A stretch of DNA of 64,000 nt. Origin: Parasalinivibrio latis (GTDB lineage Bacteria; Pseudomonadota; Gammaproteobacteria; Enterobacterales; Vibrionaceae). Every line of letters starts with the position of its first letter. The first letter of the stretch is position 1. The notes beneath the pieces are model-generated. The model was given only the letters and a program-made list of their open reading frames with translations. It was not told the DNA's origin and searched no databases. This document shows, piece by piece, positions 34,594-42,488 of this stretch. The stretch covers positions 1,426,001 to 1,490,000 of the forward strand of contig NZ_CP098812.1 of NCBI RefSeq assembly GCF_036825535.1, written 5' to 3'. Both the position numbers and the translations under genes were made by a program.

Positions 34594-36078
34594 TTAAGCG
34601 GTTTCAGTTACGCGCTCTGGCTGTTCTTCATCAGCGAGGTCAATATCACCTTTACCTTTGGAGAGTTTAATCACATAGGCAGCCACAGCCAGGGCAAAGA
34701 ACACGCCAGCACCGGTAGAGATGTTCATTGGCAGACCGAAGCCGAGTGTGCTGTTGTTCAGAATGAAGGTTACGCACACAGAGGTCATGAACATTGCCGG
34801 TACTGTAGTGATCCAGTGTAGTTTGTTATGACGCAGCAGGTAAGCGGAAGCTGTCCAAAGCATCATCACCGCAGTCGCCTGGTTGGCAAAGCCGAAGTAA
34901 CGCCAGATGATACCGAAGTCTACCTGGGTCAGGATGGCACCGATAACAAACAATGGCGCAGCGATTACCAGGCGGTTGCGCAGGGTTTTCTGTTCCATGT
35001 TGAAGTATTCAGCCAGGATCAGGCGGCTTGAGCGGAAGGCGGTATCACCGGAAGTGATAGGCAGAATAACTACGCCCAGGAATGCAATGACACCACCGAA
35101 TACGCCCAGCAGACCAAAGGATGCGCCGTATACTACGTTCCCCGGGCCGCCGTTAGAAACTGCGTCAGAAAGGGCTTCCAGTGAGCCAAAGAAAGACAGG
35201 GCAACTGTACACCAAATCAGGGCAATAATACCTTCACCAATCATTGCTCCGTAGAACACGAAGCGGCCGTTTTTCTCGTTTTCCATACAACGAGCCATCA
35301 GAGGAGACTGGGTTGCGTGGAAGCCTGAGATTGCTCCGCATGCAATAGTGATAAACAGGGCAGGCCACAGAGGCATGTCGTTAGGGTTCAGGTTAGTGAA
35401 CATGTCACTTACGGTGAAACCACCCATCACAGTGTGTTCGTCAGACAGGCCAATAGCTGTCATCAAGCCGATAGACATGAAAATCAACAGGGCACCGAAG
35501 AACGGGTAGAAGCGGCCGATAATCTTGTCGACAGGGACAATGGTCGCCAGGATGTAGTAGGCAAAAATCACCACGACCATGGTGGTCATGCTGAGATCAA
35601 AACTGGTCTGCTCGTTGACCAGGTTGGTAATCATACCTGCCGGAGCCGAAACGAAAACCACGCCAACCAGCAACAGCAGAATAATGGCAAAGATATTCAT
35701 AAAGTGTTTTGCGCCATTACCCAGGTAGCGACCAGTGATGGTTGGAACTGATGCACCGCCGTTGCGGATTGAAAGCATGCCTGAGAAGTAATCGTGCACG
35801 GCACCTGCAAAGATACAACCCACCACAATCCACAACATGGCAGCCGGGCCGTAGAGGGCACCCATAATAGGGCCGAAGATAGGACCAACACCGGCAATAT
35901 TCAGAAGCTGTACCAGATAAACCTTGGGTGTAGACATGGGTACATAGTCAACACCGTCGTTTTTGGTATGGGCGGGTGTTACGCGCTTTTCATTGATACC
36001 AAAGATTTTTTCTACAAAAGCACCGTAAATAAAATAGCCACCAATCAGCGCGGCTACGCAGGTGAGGAACCACAACAT
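34594..36078 (-). CDS. cstA: CstA-family (carbon starvation/pyruvate) transporter, short form
   Basis: A 494-residue integral membrane protein with about 13 hydrophobic segments. CstA hallmarks: NIAGVGPIFGPIMGALYGP, VVGCIFAGAVHDYFSGMLSIRNGG, CGAISGFHATQSPLMARCMENEKNG and WRYFGFANQATAVMMLW. E. coli CstA and BtsT are about 700 residues, so this is the short subtype lacking extra C-terminal helices. Family members take up peptides or pyruvate during carbon limitation. Immediate downstream btsSR genes make a pyruvate-type role the best guess. A charged C-terminal tail (ADEEQPERVTE) is cytoplasmic. Confidence 0.88.
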   Translation of the reverse strand: MLWFLTCVAALIGGYFIYGAFVEKIFGINEKRVTPAHTKNDGVDYVPMSTPKVYLVQLLNIAGVGPIFGPIMGALYGPAAMLWIVVGCIFAGAVHDYFSGMLSIRNGGASVPTITGRYLGNGAKHFMNIFAIILLLLVGVVFVSAPAGMITNLVNEQTSFDLSMTTMVVVIFAYYILATIVPVDKIIGRFYPFFGALLIFMSIGLMTAIGLSDEHTVMGGFTVSDMFTNLNPNDMPLWPALFITIACGAISGFHATQSPLMARCMENEKNGRFVFYGAMIGEGIIALIWCTVALSFFGSLEALSDAVSNGGPGNVVYGASFGLLGVFGGVIAFLGVVILPITSGDTAFRSSRLILAEYFNMEQKTLRNRLVIAAPLFVIGAILTQVDFGIIWRYFGFANQATAVMMLWTASAYLLRHNKLHWITTVPAMFMTSVCVTFILNNSTLGFGLPMNISTGAGVFFALAVAAYVIKLSKGKGDIDLADEEQPERVTETA

Positions 36079-36280
36079 AGCAAGAGTCCTTATCGAGTTT
36101 ATGCACGATAGCGAATGTAAACGCTAATCGGCAATGGTGCACCAGCCCAGTGGTTAAGAGGCGGAATAGCATGCTGAGTGGCACTATGGGCGGGTAAGCG
36201 GCAGCGCAAACTTATGAATGGTTTATGGCGGGATTAAGTGGCAACTGGTTCAATTAAACGGCAGCGAGAGTAACAGGAAG

Positions 36281-36313
36281 CAAAAAGAACCCGCCACACG
36301 AGGGCAGCGGGTC
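36281..36313 (-). terminator. Terminator of ushA
   Basis: ACCCGC / GCGGGT stem with an extended inner region. Leftward tail TTCTTTTTG. Confidence 0.75.
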
Positions 36314-36324
36314 ATTAGTGCCAA

Positions 36325-37974
36325 TTACTTTTCAGCAATTTCGCCTTTCGGTTCGTACTTGGAAACGTCGATAGGTGAGTTTTTCTCAATGAATTCTTTG
36401 AGTACTTCTGCATCCACGTATCCGGTGTTTACGAATGCCGGGTGGTCAGAAATCTTCGGATAACCGTCACCGCCGGCTGCGTTGAACGAAGGCACAGTAA
36501 AGCGATAGGTGGCTTTCGGATCCAGCGGTTTGCCGCCAATCTTGATGTTTGTAACCTTGTCACCGTCCACGGTCATGCTTATACCGGCAAATTGAGCGTA
36601 AGCGCCGGAGTCCTTGGTCATGGTGCCGACAACGTTCAGGTAATCCTGTACTTCCTTACCGGTCATATCCACGTAAGTGATGATGTTTCCGAATGGCTGA
36701 ACAGTCAGTACATCTTTGTACGACACATCACCGGCTGGAATGGATGCACGGACGCCACCGGAGTTCATCACCGCAAAGTCTGCCTTTGCGCGTTCCCTGT
36801 GTGCTTCGGCAATCATGTGGCCAAGGTTGGTCTGGTTGTTACGCACAATGCTGCGCTCACCAACCAGTTCGCCATTGGTGTGGCCGATGACGATATCCAG
36901 CGCTGCCTGTCCTTTCTCTTTGAATGGTTTCAGTGCTTTGAGGACATCCGGATCCTGAACAATTTCATCCTGGATGAAGACGCGAACCTTCTTACCATCA
37001 ACCTCTACTTTTTTCTTCAGGTTAACAGGAATCAGTTCATAAGATTTAAGGGTAAATTCACCGTTCTTGAACGTGTAATCAGCACGGCCGACATATTTGC
37101 CCCATTCGTGCGCCTGAACGATGGTAGTACCATTTTGTACATCCGGTTTACAGGTGTCACCCGGCTTGAAATCGGCGTATTGGTTCACGCCTTCCATACA
37201 GACCGGCTCCTGAGAGTGACCGCCCACGATCATATCCAGATCGCCCTTGTTGAGGTAACGGGCCAGCAGTACATCACCCGGCGCGTTTGAGCCGTGCTTG
37301 CCATCGGCGTAGTGGCCCATATGGGTAGCGGCAATGATGATGTCCGGATTATGGTCACGCTTGAGCTCTTCAATCACTTTCTTTGCTTCCACTTTCGGGT
37401 CAGTGAAAGTGACAGCTGAAATATACTCAGGGTTACCAATCTTGGCAGTGTCCTCGGTCGTCAGGCCGATAACCGCAATTTTAACGCCTTGCTTATCGAA
37501 AATTTTGTAAGGTTCGAACATGCGCTTGCCATCTTTATAGATGTTAGCGGCAAGGAAGGGGAACTTCGCCCAGCCAGCCTGCTTCGCCAGCACGTCAAGC
37601 GGGTTATCAAATTCGTGGTTACCAACAGCCATCGCATCGTAACCAATCATGTTCATGCCAAGGAAATCCGGTTCAGCATCCTGAAGATCAGACTCTGGAA
37701 CACCGGTGTTGATGTCGCCACCGGAGAGCAGCAGCACAGAACCGCCTGCTTTCTCTACGTCTTCACGGATCTGCTTAATCAGTGTGGCACGAGCCGGCAT
37801 GCCGATTTCACCGTTACCGTTTTGCCAGAAGTTACCGTGGTTATCGTTGGTGTGGAGAATGGTGATGTTGTAAGTCTTGTCTTGTTGCCAGTTCTGGGCA
37901 ATAGCAGCCTGACTGAAACAGCCGGCAGAGACAGACAAGGCCAGCAGCGAAAGTGCGAGATTTGTTTTTTTCAT
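36325..37974 (-). CDS. ushA: Periplasmic 5'-nucleotidase / UDP-sugar hydrolase
   Basis: A 549-residue UshA-like enzyme, the same size as E. coli UshA (550). A signal peptide (MKKTNLALSLLALSVSAGCF) is followed by the metallophosphatase domain: LHTNDNHGNFW, GGDINTG, GNHEFDNP (catalytic His-Asn), ATHMGHY and GGHSQEPVC metal ligands. The C-terminal nucleotide-binding domain has NSGGVRASI, QPFGNIITYVDMTG and FNAAGGDGYP. It degrades nucleotides and UDP-sugars in the periplasm to nucleosides for uptake. ATG 37974 has GAGG five bases upstream and begins the signal peptide; the longer open frame has no start signal. It is downstream of a porin gene that carries a PurR-type operator. Confidence 0.94.
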   Translation of the reverse strand: MKKTNLALSLLALSVSAGCFSQAAIAQNWQQDKTYNITILHTNDNHGNFWQNGNGEIGMPARATLIKQIREDVEKAGGSVLLLSGGDINTGVPESDLQDAEPDFLGMNMIGYDAMAVGNHEFDNPLDVLAKQAGWAKFPFLAANIYKDGKRMFEPYKIFDKQGVKIAVIGLTTEDTAKIGNPEYISAVTFTDPKVEAKKVIEELKRDHNPDIIIAATHMGHYADGKHGSNAPGDVLLARYLNKGDLDMIVGGHSQEPVCMEGVNQYADFKPGDTCKPDVQNGTTIVQAHEWGKYVGRADYTFKNGEFTLKSYELIPVNLKKKVEVDGKKVRVFIQDEIVQDPDVLKALKPFKEKGQAALDIVIGHTNGELVGERSIVRNNQTNLGHMIAEAHRERAKADFAVMNSGGVRASIPAGDVSYKDVLTVQPFGNIITYVDMTGKEVQDYLNVVGTMTKDSGAYAQFAGISMTVDGDKVTNIKIGGKPLDPKATYRFTVPSFNAAGGDGYPKISDHPAFVNTGYVDAEVLKEFIEKNSPIDVSKYEPKGEIAEK

Positions 37975-37997
37975 GATTGCCTCGAAGCAGGGGAGAA

Positions 37998-38027
37998 GAG
38001 CCCCCCGAAAAGGACGGTGAGGGGCTC
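37998..38027 (-). terminator. Terminator between porin and ushA
   Basis: GAGCCCC / GGGGCTC stem with 16-base loop region. Leftward tail TTCTCCCC is weak, so partial read-through into ushA is likely. Confidence 0.6.
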
Positions 38028-38048
38028 TTAAATCAATATCAGGGGAGG

Positions 38049-39104
38049 TTAGAACCAGTAGTAAGCTTTCAGGTAGCCCAGCGCACCGGTATCCCAAACG
38101 CCTTCCTTATTGGCATTTTTGGTTTCAAGAACATCACCTACCGCTACTTCTGCTGCCAGTTTGATGTTCTTGGCATACATGTACTCAGCACCAAAAACGC
38201 CGAAATATGCTTTGCTTGTATAAGTGTCGATGTCTGAATAGTTAAATGAGGCCAGCAGGTTCATTTGGTCAGTAATGGCGTATTTGCCGCCGATATTGGC
38301 ACCGAACTCACTGGAATCAGTGCCACCATTGAAGTTTTTGGTTTCATCAAAAATCAACCCACCTAACGTCAATTTGCCTAGTTTCAGCTGGCTATGCAGT
38401 GAGTAAATGTCAGTTTCGTCACCATGCTCTGCGCCGGCAATTACCGTGAAGCTGTCTCCATAGTAACCGATGTATCCATTGGTTACCTGGCCATATAACG
38501 AGTCGGTTTCATAGCTATATTTTACAGGCTCACCTTTGATGCCAATAATTTGTCCTTTGTCGTTTGTCAAAGTATCCTTATAGGTATCACCATCCCAACC
38601 TTCCATTGAGTGGGAAACAGACAGTTTGATCTTGCCAAAATCACCGGTGTAGCGAATGGTATTGTCCTGGTCACCGGCTTCTGAAATGCCTACGCCCAAT
38701 TCATTGGTCATGTCGCCGAAACCATCCACTTTGTCATAAGCGGTATCAGTGCGGCCGAATTCAATGGACTGGCCTTTGGCAAAGTTAAAACCAACGACCA
38801 TTTTGTCTACAACCAGACGGATATTGTTGTCTTTCGTCCAGTCCTGACGCTCAGCGTCTACTTCAAATTTTGCAAAAAAGTTACCGGTTTGACCTTTCAG
38901 ACCAATAGTGGCGAAAGAGTCATCAACATAAGTTGTATCCGGGCCAAAAGGTGTTTTGTCAGTATCGGAAACGAAAGTGCCACCAACTTCTGCACCACCG
39001 TAAACTTTAATATTGTCGCCGTTGTCATTTTTATAAATTGTGGCGGCGTGAGTAGTACCAGCTAAAAGAGATGCCAAAACTGCTGCTAATATTTTTTTAT
39101 TCAT
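38049..39104 (-). CDS. Outer-membrane porin (general porin, OmpC/OmpU-like)
   Basis: A 351-residue 16-strand-type porin. It has a signal peptide (MNKKILAAVLASLLAGTTHA), IKVYGGAEVGG as the first strand, alternating amphipathic strands with aromatic girdles (GNFFAKFEVDAE), an acidic constriction-loop region near 100-125, and the C-terminal Phe of outer-membrane proteins (LGYLKAYYWF). ATG 39104 has AAGGAC six bases upstream. The PurR-type operator in its leader and ushA downstream suggest induction for nucleotide scavenging, so this porin may favour nucleotides or nucleosides; that is inference. It is not clearly OmpU or OmpT. Confidence 0.88.
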   Translation of the reverse strand: MNKKILAAVLASLLAGTTHAATIYKNDNGDNIKVYGGAEVGGTFVSDTDKTPFGPDTTYVDDSFATIGLKGQTGNFFAKFEVDAERQDWTKDNNIRLVVDKMVVGFNFAKGQSIEFGRTDTAYDKVDGFGDMTNELGVGISEAGDQDNTIRYTGDFGKIKLSVSHSMEGWDGDTYKDTLTNDKGQIIGIKGEPVKYSYETDSLYGQVTNGYIGYYGDSFTVIAGAEHGDETDIYSLHSQLKLGKLTLGGLIFDETKNFNGGTDSSEFGANIGGKYAITDQMNLLASFNYSDIDTYTSKAYFGVFGAEYMYAKNIKLAAEVAVGDVLETKNANKEGVWDTGALGYLKAYYWF

Positions 39105-39732
39105 TTTTCTGTCCTTAAAAAATGCCATTAATCGGCGAGAAGGACAGTAGCGCTAAATATTTGTTCAAACAAGATAGAGTTAATACTTTAATTCGGTATT
39201 TTTATGAGATCGTGATTTGATTAACATGCAAACGTTTTCGTATTGCTTTATGCAAATGTGATGTGCGTCGCGTAAAATCATTTTATTAACATTTGGAGTA
39301 AGTGAAACTCCCTTTTGTGTCTGATTAATAACGTGCTTCTAGTGGAGGGATAATGTGACTTGCATCACTGATAATTCTAAGGTTTTCTGCGTTTTAATAT
39401 TATTTTATGTCATCTTAAAGTTGTGAAAACAGATTTTTATTGGATCGTTTATCAATGGGGAAGATTAAATAAAATATTAAGTAATGCTGCGTGTTTGATT
39501 ATTTTTTCTCGGTATGAATATTGATCCCGGACAAATTGAATGCTGTTTAATATATGTTTATTCTTTTTCAATATAGAAACATATTGAAGGTAAGCTTATG
39601 AATCATTGATGCATTGCAATGTTGCTATAATGTTTTATCGAAATGGTCAATTGAAGCGTTCGGTTTTTTCATTTTGATCGTACCAAGACAAGCCTTTACC
39701 TTTCCCTGCCTTCAAAATAAAAAGGAAATTAA
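39105..39732. other. Divergent control region between porin and cytochrome c peroxidase genes
   Basis: About 630 AT-rich bases without a gene. It contains the PurR-type operator (39226-39241). Two imperfect FNR-like dyads lie nearer the peroxidase gene: TTGATCCCGGACAA at 39531-39544 and TTGATGCATTGCAA at 39606-39619, each matching 8 of 10 consensus positions. A perfect TATAAT sits at 39626-39631, a likely -10 for the peroxidase. Confidence 0.5.
39226..39241. promoter_or_regulatory. PurR-type operator upstream of porin-ushA
   Basis: ATGCAAACGTTTTCGT fits every fixed position of the E. coli PurR consensus ANGCAANCGNTTNCNT. It lies about 125 bases before the porin start codon. Other LacI-family repressors (CytR-like) share the CG-centred core, so the exact regulator is unproven. 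Confidence 0.6.
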
Positions 39733-41127
39733 ATGGGAAAGTTAAAGCTGCTCATCGGCCTGGGTGCCGTAGGCTACCTGTCGACTGTCGCGTACGTTCA
39801 CTATGATGATAACCTTTTGACGCAAAAGCGCCTGACAGGTGTTGACACACATTCAATGACACCACTTACCAGACAGGTTTATGGAATCGTGGCAGATAAG
39901 GGCTGCGAATATTGTCACAGCAAAAACAGCGAGATGCCTTTTTATGCTAACCTTCCGGTCGCCAAACAGCTCATGGAACATGATATCGACCAGGGTTTGC
40001 GTCATTTCCGTATTGAACCTGTTCTGGCGGCAATGCGTTCAGGCAAACCAATAACAGACACAGATCTGGCAAAGATTGAAAGTGTAATGGAAGAGGGCTC
40101 TATGCCTCCTGCGCTCTACCTGACCATGCATTGGGCTGCCGATATGTCTCAGCAGGAAAGGGACACAGTGCTAAATTGGGTGACTGAATCCCGTACTACA
40201 CAACACCCACGTAACCCAGCTTCACCTGCTTTCAAGAATGAAGCGGTACAACCTGTTTATACCACTTTCAGGGTAAACGAAGACAAGGTGAAATTGGGGG
40301 ATTCGCTCTACCATGATACCCGGTTGTCCGGGGACAATACGGTGTCGTGTGCAAGTTGCCACTCACTTTCCCATGGAGGTGTGGATGGGTTGAAGACATC
40401 CACCGGCGTAGGCGGAGCCAAAGGGCCAATAAATGCGCCGACCGTCTATAACGCAGTATTCAATATTCACCAGTTTTGGGATGGCCGGGCGAAAGATCTG
40501 CAGGCACAGGCTGGGGGGCCGCCACTCAACCCGATAGAAATGGCCTCCACATCCTGGAAGCAGATTATCGATAAACTTGACCAGGATCCTGCGATGCAAG
40601 CCCAGTTTACGGCGCTTTACCCGGATGGTATCACGGCCGGCAACATCACTGATGCTATCGCTGAGTTTGAGAAGACGTTAACGACGCCAAACAGCCGTTT
40701 TGACCAGTACCTGAAAGGGAATGCAAATGCGTTGACCAAGGAAGAGCAAGAAGGTTACGCCCTGTTCAAAAGTAACAAATGTGATACCTGCCATGCGGGT
40801 GAAGCAATGGGCGGGCAGACCTTCGAAGTAATGGGCCTGAAAGCAGATTACTTTGCCGATCGTGGCAATCCCGTCAAGGTTGATAATGGTCGTTACAATG
40901 TCACCGGCGATCAACTTGATATGCACCGGTTCAAGGTTCCTACGTTGCGCAATGTCGCTCTGACTGCTCCGTATTTCCACGATGCCAGCGCCCAGACACT
41001 GGAGCAGGCTGTAGCAGATATGGCGAAGTACCAGGTTGGTGTCACGTTAAGCCAAAGTGAAGTAGACAAAATCACCGCTTACCTGAAAACGCTGACAGGC
41101 GAATATAATGGAAAGCCTCTAGGGTGA
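39733..41127 (+). CDS. ccp: Triheme cytochrome c peroxidase (quinol peroxidase, Ccp/YhjA type)
   Basis: A 464-residue inner-membrane-anchored, periplasm-facing peroxidase. An uncleaved N-terminal helix (LLIGLGAVGYLSTVAYVHY) leads into three c-heme sites: CEYCH near 58 in the extra N-terminal heme domain, CASCH near 207 and CDTCH near 350 in the two bacterial CcP domains. Distal-side Met/His ligands lie within WDGRAKDLQAQAGGPPLNP. Length and three hemes match E. coli Ccp/YhjA (465 residues), which reduces H2O2 with electrons from quinol, letting it act as a respiratory terminal acceptor when oxygen is low. FNR-like sites upstream fit that. AAGGAAAT precedes the ATG. Confidence 0.92.
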   Translation: MGKLKLLIGLGAVGYLSTVAYVHYDDNLLTQKRLTGVDTHSMTPLTRQVYGIVADKGCEYCHSKNSEMPFYANLPVAKQLMEHDIDQGLRHFRIEPVLAAMRSGKPITDTDLAKIESVMEEGSMPPALYLTMHWAADMSQQERDTVLNWVTESRTTQHPRNPASPAFKNEAVQPVYTTFRVNEDKVKLGDSLYHDTRLSGDNTVSCASCHSLSHGGVDGLKTSTGVGGAKGPINAPTVYNAVFNIHQFWDGRAKDLQAQAGGPPLNPIEMASTSWKQIIDKLDQDPAMQAQFTALYPDGITAGNITDAIAEFEKTLTTPNSRFDQYLKGNANALTKEEQEGYALFKSNKCDTCHAGEAMGGQTFEVMGLKADYFADRGNPVKVDNGRYNVTGDQLDMHRFKVPTLRNVALTAPYFHDASAQTLEQAVADMAKYQVGVTLSQSEVDKITAYLKTLTGEYNGKPLG

Positions 41128-41137
41128 TGACCTAAAA

Positions 41138-41161
41138 AAAGAGCGCCGATTGGCGCTCTTT
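41138..41161. terminator. Bidirectional terminator between ccp and the membrane-protein gene
   Basis: AAAGAGCGCC-GATT-GGCGCTCTTT. The leftward side has a run of seven Ts; the rightward tail is weaker. Confidence 0.85.
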
Positions 41162-41166
41162 GTCTG

Positions 41167-42213
41167 TCAGGCTGTTTCCCCTACCCAATGGTAGTGGTTA
41201 TTGGCCTTTTTACCGAGGTAACCCCGCTCCATAAAGTCACTGAACAGCGAGTCCACTTCCTCTGCCGGCACACTGAAGTGCTTGGCGACAGCACGCTTGG
41301 TACAGGGAATACTCTCTGAGCTTAGCGCTTCCATCACTTTTTCAGCCAGCGTCTTCGGTGGTTCAGCAGGCGCTTCTTCGTTCGAAACATCAGCGGTTGT
41401 CATCTCACCTAGTGTGTCTTCTCTTTGGTCGGTAAGAAATCCTGCAGGAACCGGTTCAGCGTACGCATCGATAGTAAAAGCACCAAAGCGTCGGTAGTAG
41501 TGACGGAACCGGTTTTCCTCTCCTATGACACCGACAAAAAATGCCGCAAAGAAATCCAGTAGAACCGAAAGGAAAACCACCAGTCCAAGCTGGGCATCGG
41601 GCGCAGAGACATGGAAGGCTTTGGCAAGGCTGTCGATCAAGCCCAATACAGAACCCTGTGCTACCGGAGGGAGATTGTCTCGCTCCATTGCGAGCCGTTG
41701 CTGCTCCTGGCGCAGCTTCTTGTTTTGCTCCTGAATCCGCTGGACACCGGTCGCGATGCGCTCCATCTGGATATATTTCTCAGCTGCCTGATTATTCAGG
41801 GTAATTTGGTCATCAATGGCAGCAATTTGTCGGTTGTAGGCATCCACTTTTGCTTGTTCTATAGCAACATGGCTTTTGGCTGTGTTGGTTGCTGAGTTGA
41901 TGCCCCCGATGCTTCCACCGATCGAAATGGCAGCCAGTACCAAATAGAAACACAGTGCTGAGGCTGCCCCGCTGAAGTTCCGGTGAGCCTTGCGTTCGCC
42001 GTACTCATACCAGGCGTAAAATTTCCCTGCCTCGAAAATGATTGCCAGGGCGCCAAACAGCCACTTCATCAGTGGGTTGTCGTCGATAGACAGGAACAAA
42101 AGCAAAGAAAAAATGGTCGAGGCCAAAATGGCGGCACCCGTAAAGGAGTACACGCTGAGCATTGAAAACAGCCCTTTTGGATAGCGGTACTCAAGTTGTT
42201 TTTTGTAATGCAT
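41167..42213 (-). CDS. Membrane protein with coiled coil and winged-helix-like cytoplasmic tail
   Basis: A 348-residue protein of no family I recognise. Visible architecture: three hydrophobic segments in residues 18-110 (AAILASTIFSLLLFLSI; WLFGALAIIFEAGKFYAWY; ALCFYLVLAAISIGGSIGG), a long heptad-rich coiled coil (about 115-185, rich in Gln/Arg/Glu), a fourth membrane segment (LGLVVFLSVLLDFFAAFFVGVIG), an acidic linker, and a last ~60 residues (AEKVMEALSSESIPCTKRAV, GYLGKKANNHYHWV) with helix-turn-helix plus wing pattern. Topology would place the coiled coil outside the inner membrane and the winged helix inside, like a one-component membrane regulator. Start ATG 42213 (GTG 42216 possible). 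Confidence 0.7.
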   Translation of the reverse strand: MHYKKQLEYRYPKGLFSMLSVYSFTGAAILASTIFSLLLFLSIDDNPLMKWLFGALAIIFEAGKFYAWYEYGERKAHRNFSGAASALCFYLVLAAISIGGSIGGINSATNTAKSHVAIEQAKVDAYNRQIAAIDDQITLNNQAAEKYIQMERIATGVQRIQEQNKKLRQEQQRLAMERDNLPPVAQGSVLGLIDSLAKAFHVSAPDAQLGLVVFLSVLLDFFAAFFVGVIGEENRFRHYYRRFGAFTIDAYAEPVPAGFLTDQREDTLGEMTTADVSNEEAPAEPPKTLAEKVMEALSSESIPCTKRAVAKHFSVPAEEVDSLFSDFMERGYLGKKANNHYHWVGETA

Positions 42214-42488
42214 CACAGGGTTAATTCGTTATTCCAGAGGAAGGGTGAAGCTGAAAGGCCGGAATGATAGCGCATTTGGTGTGGTGTTATCGTCAGAAAT
42301 ACGTAAATCGCTGTGTAGGTGAACAAACTATCATCTGATAGGCGAATAAAGCTTCAATAAGCGTGTCGGGCTTCGATATGTCGCATTTAGGTTACATAAA
42401 ATCACATGTGAGACGCCACATAGTCTACATTTTGAATACGGGTTGCCATTTCTGTTGCGGTTTTTGTTAATTTTGAGGGATTTGGAAC

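Noticed and set aside
39531..39619. Two FNR-like dyads upstream of the triheme peroxidase.
   Set aside because: Each has two mismatches and neither is at the usual -41.5 position relative to the TATAAT box, so they are mentioned only within the intergenic entry.
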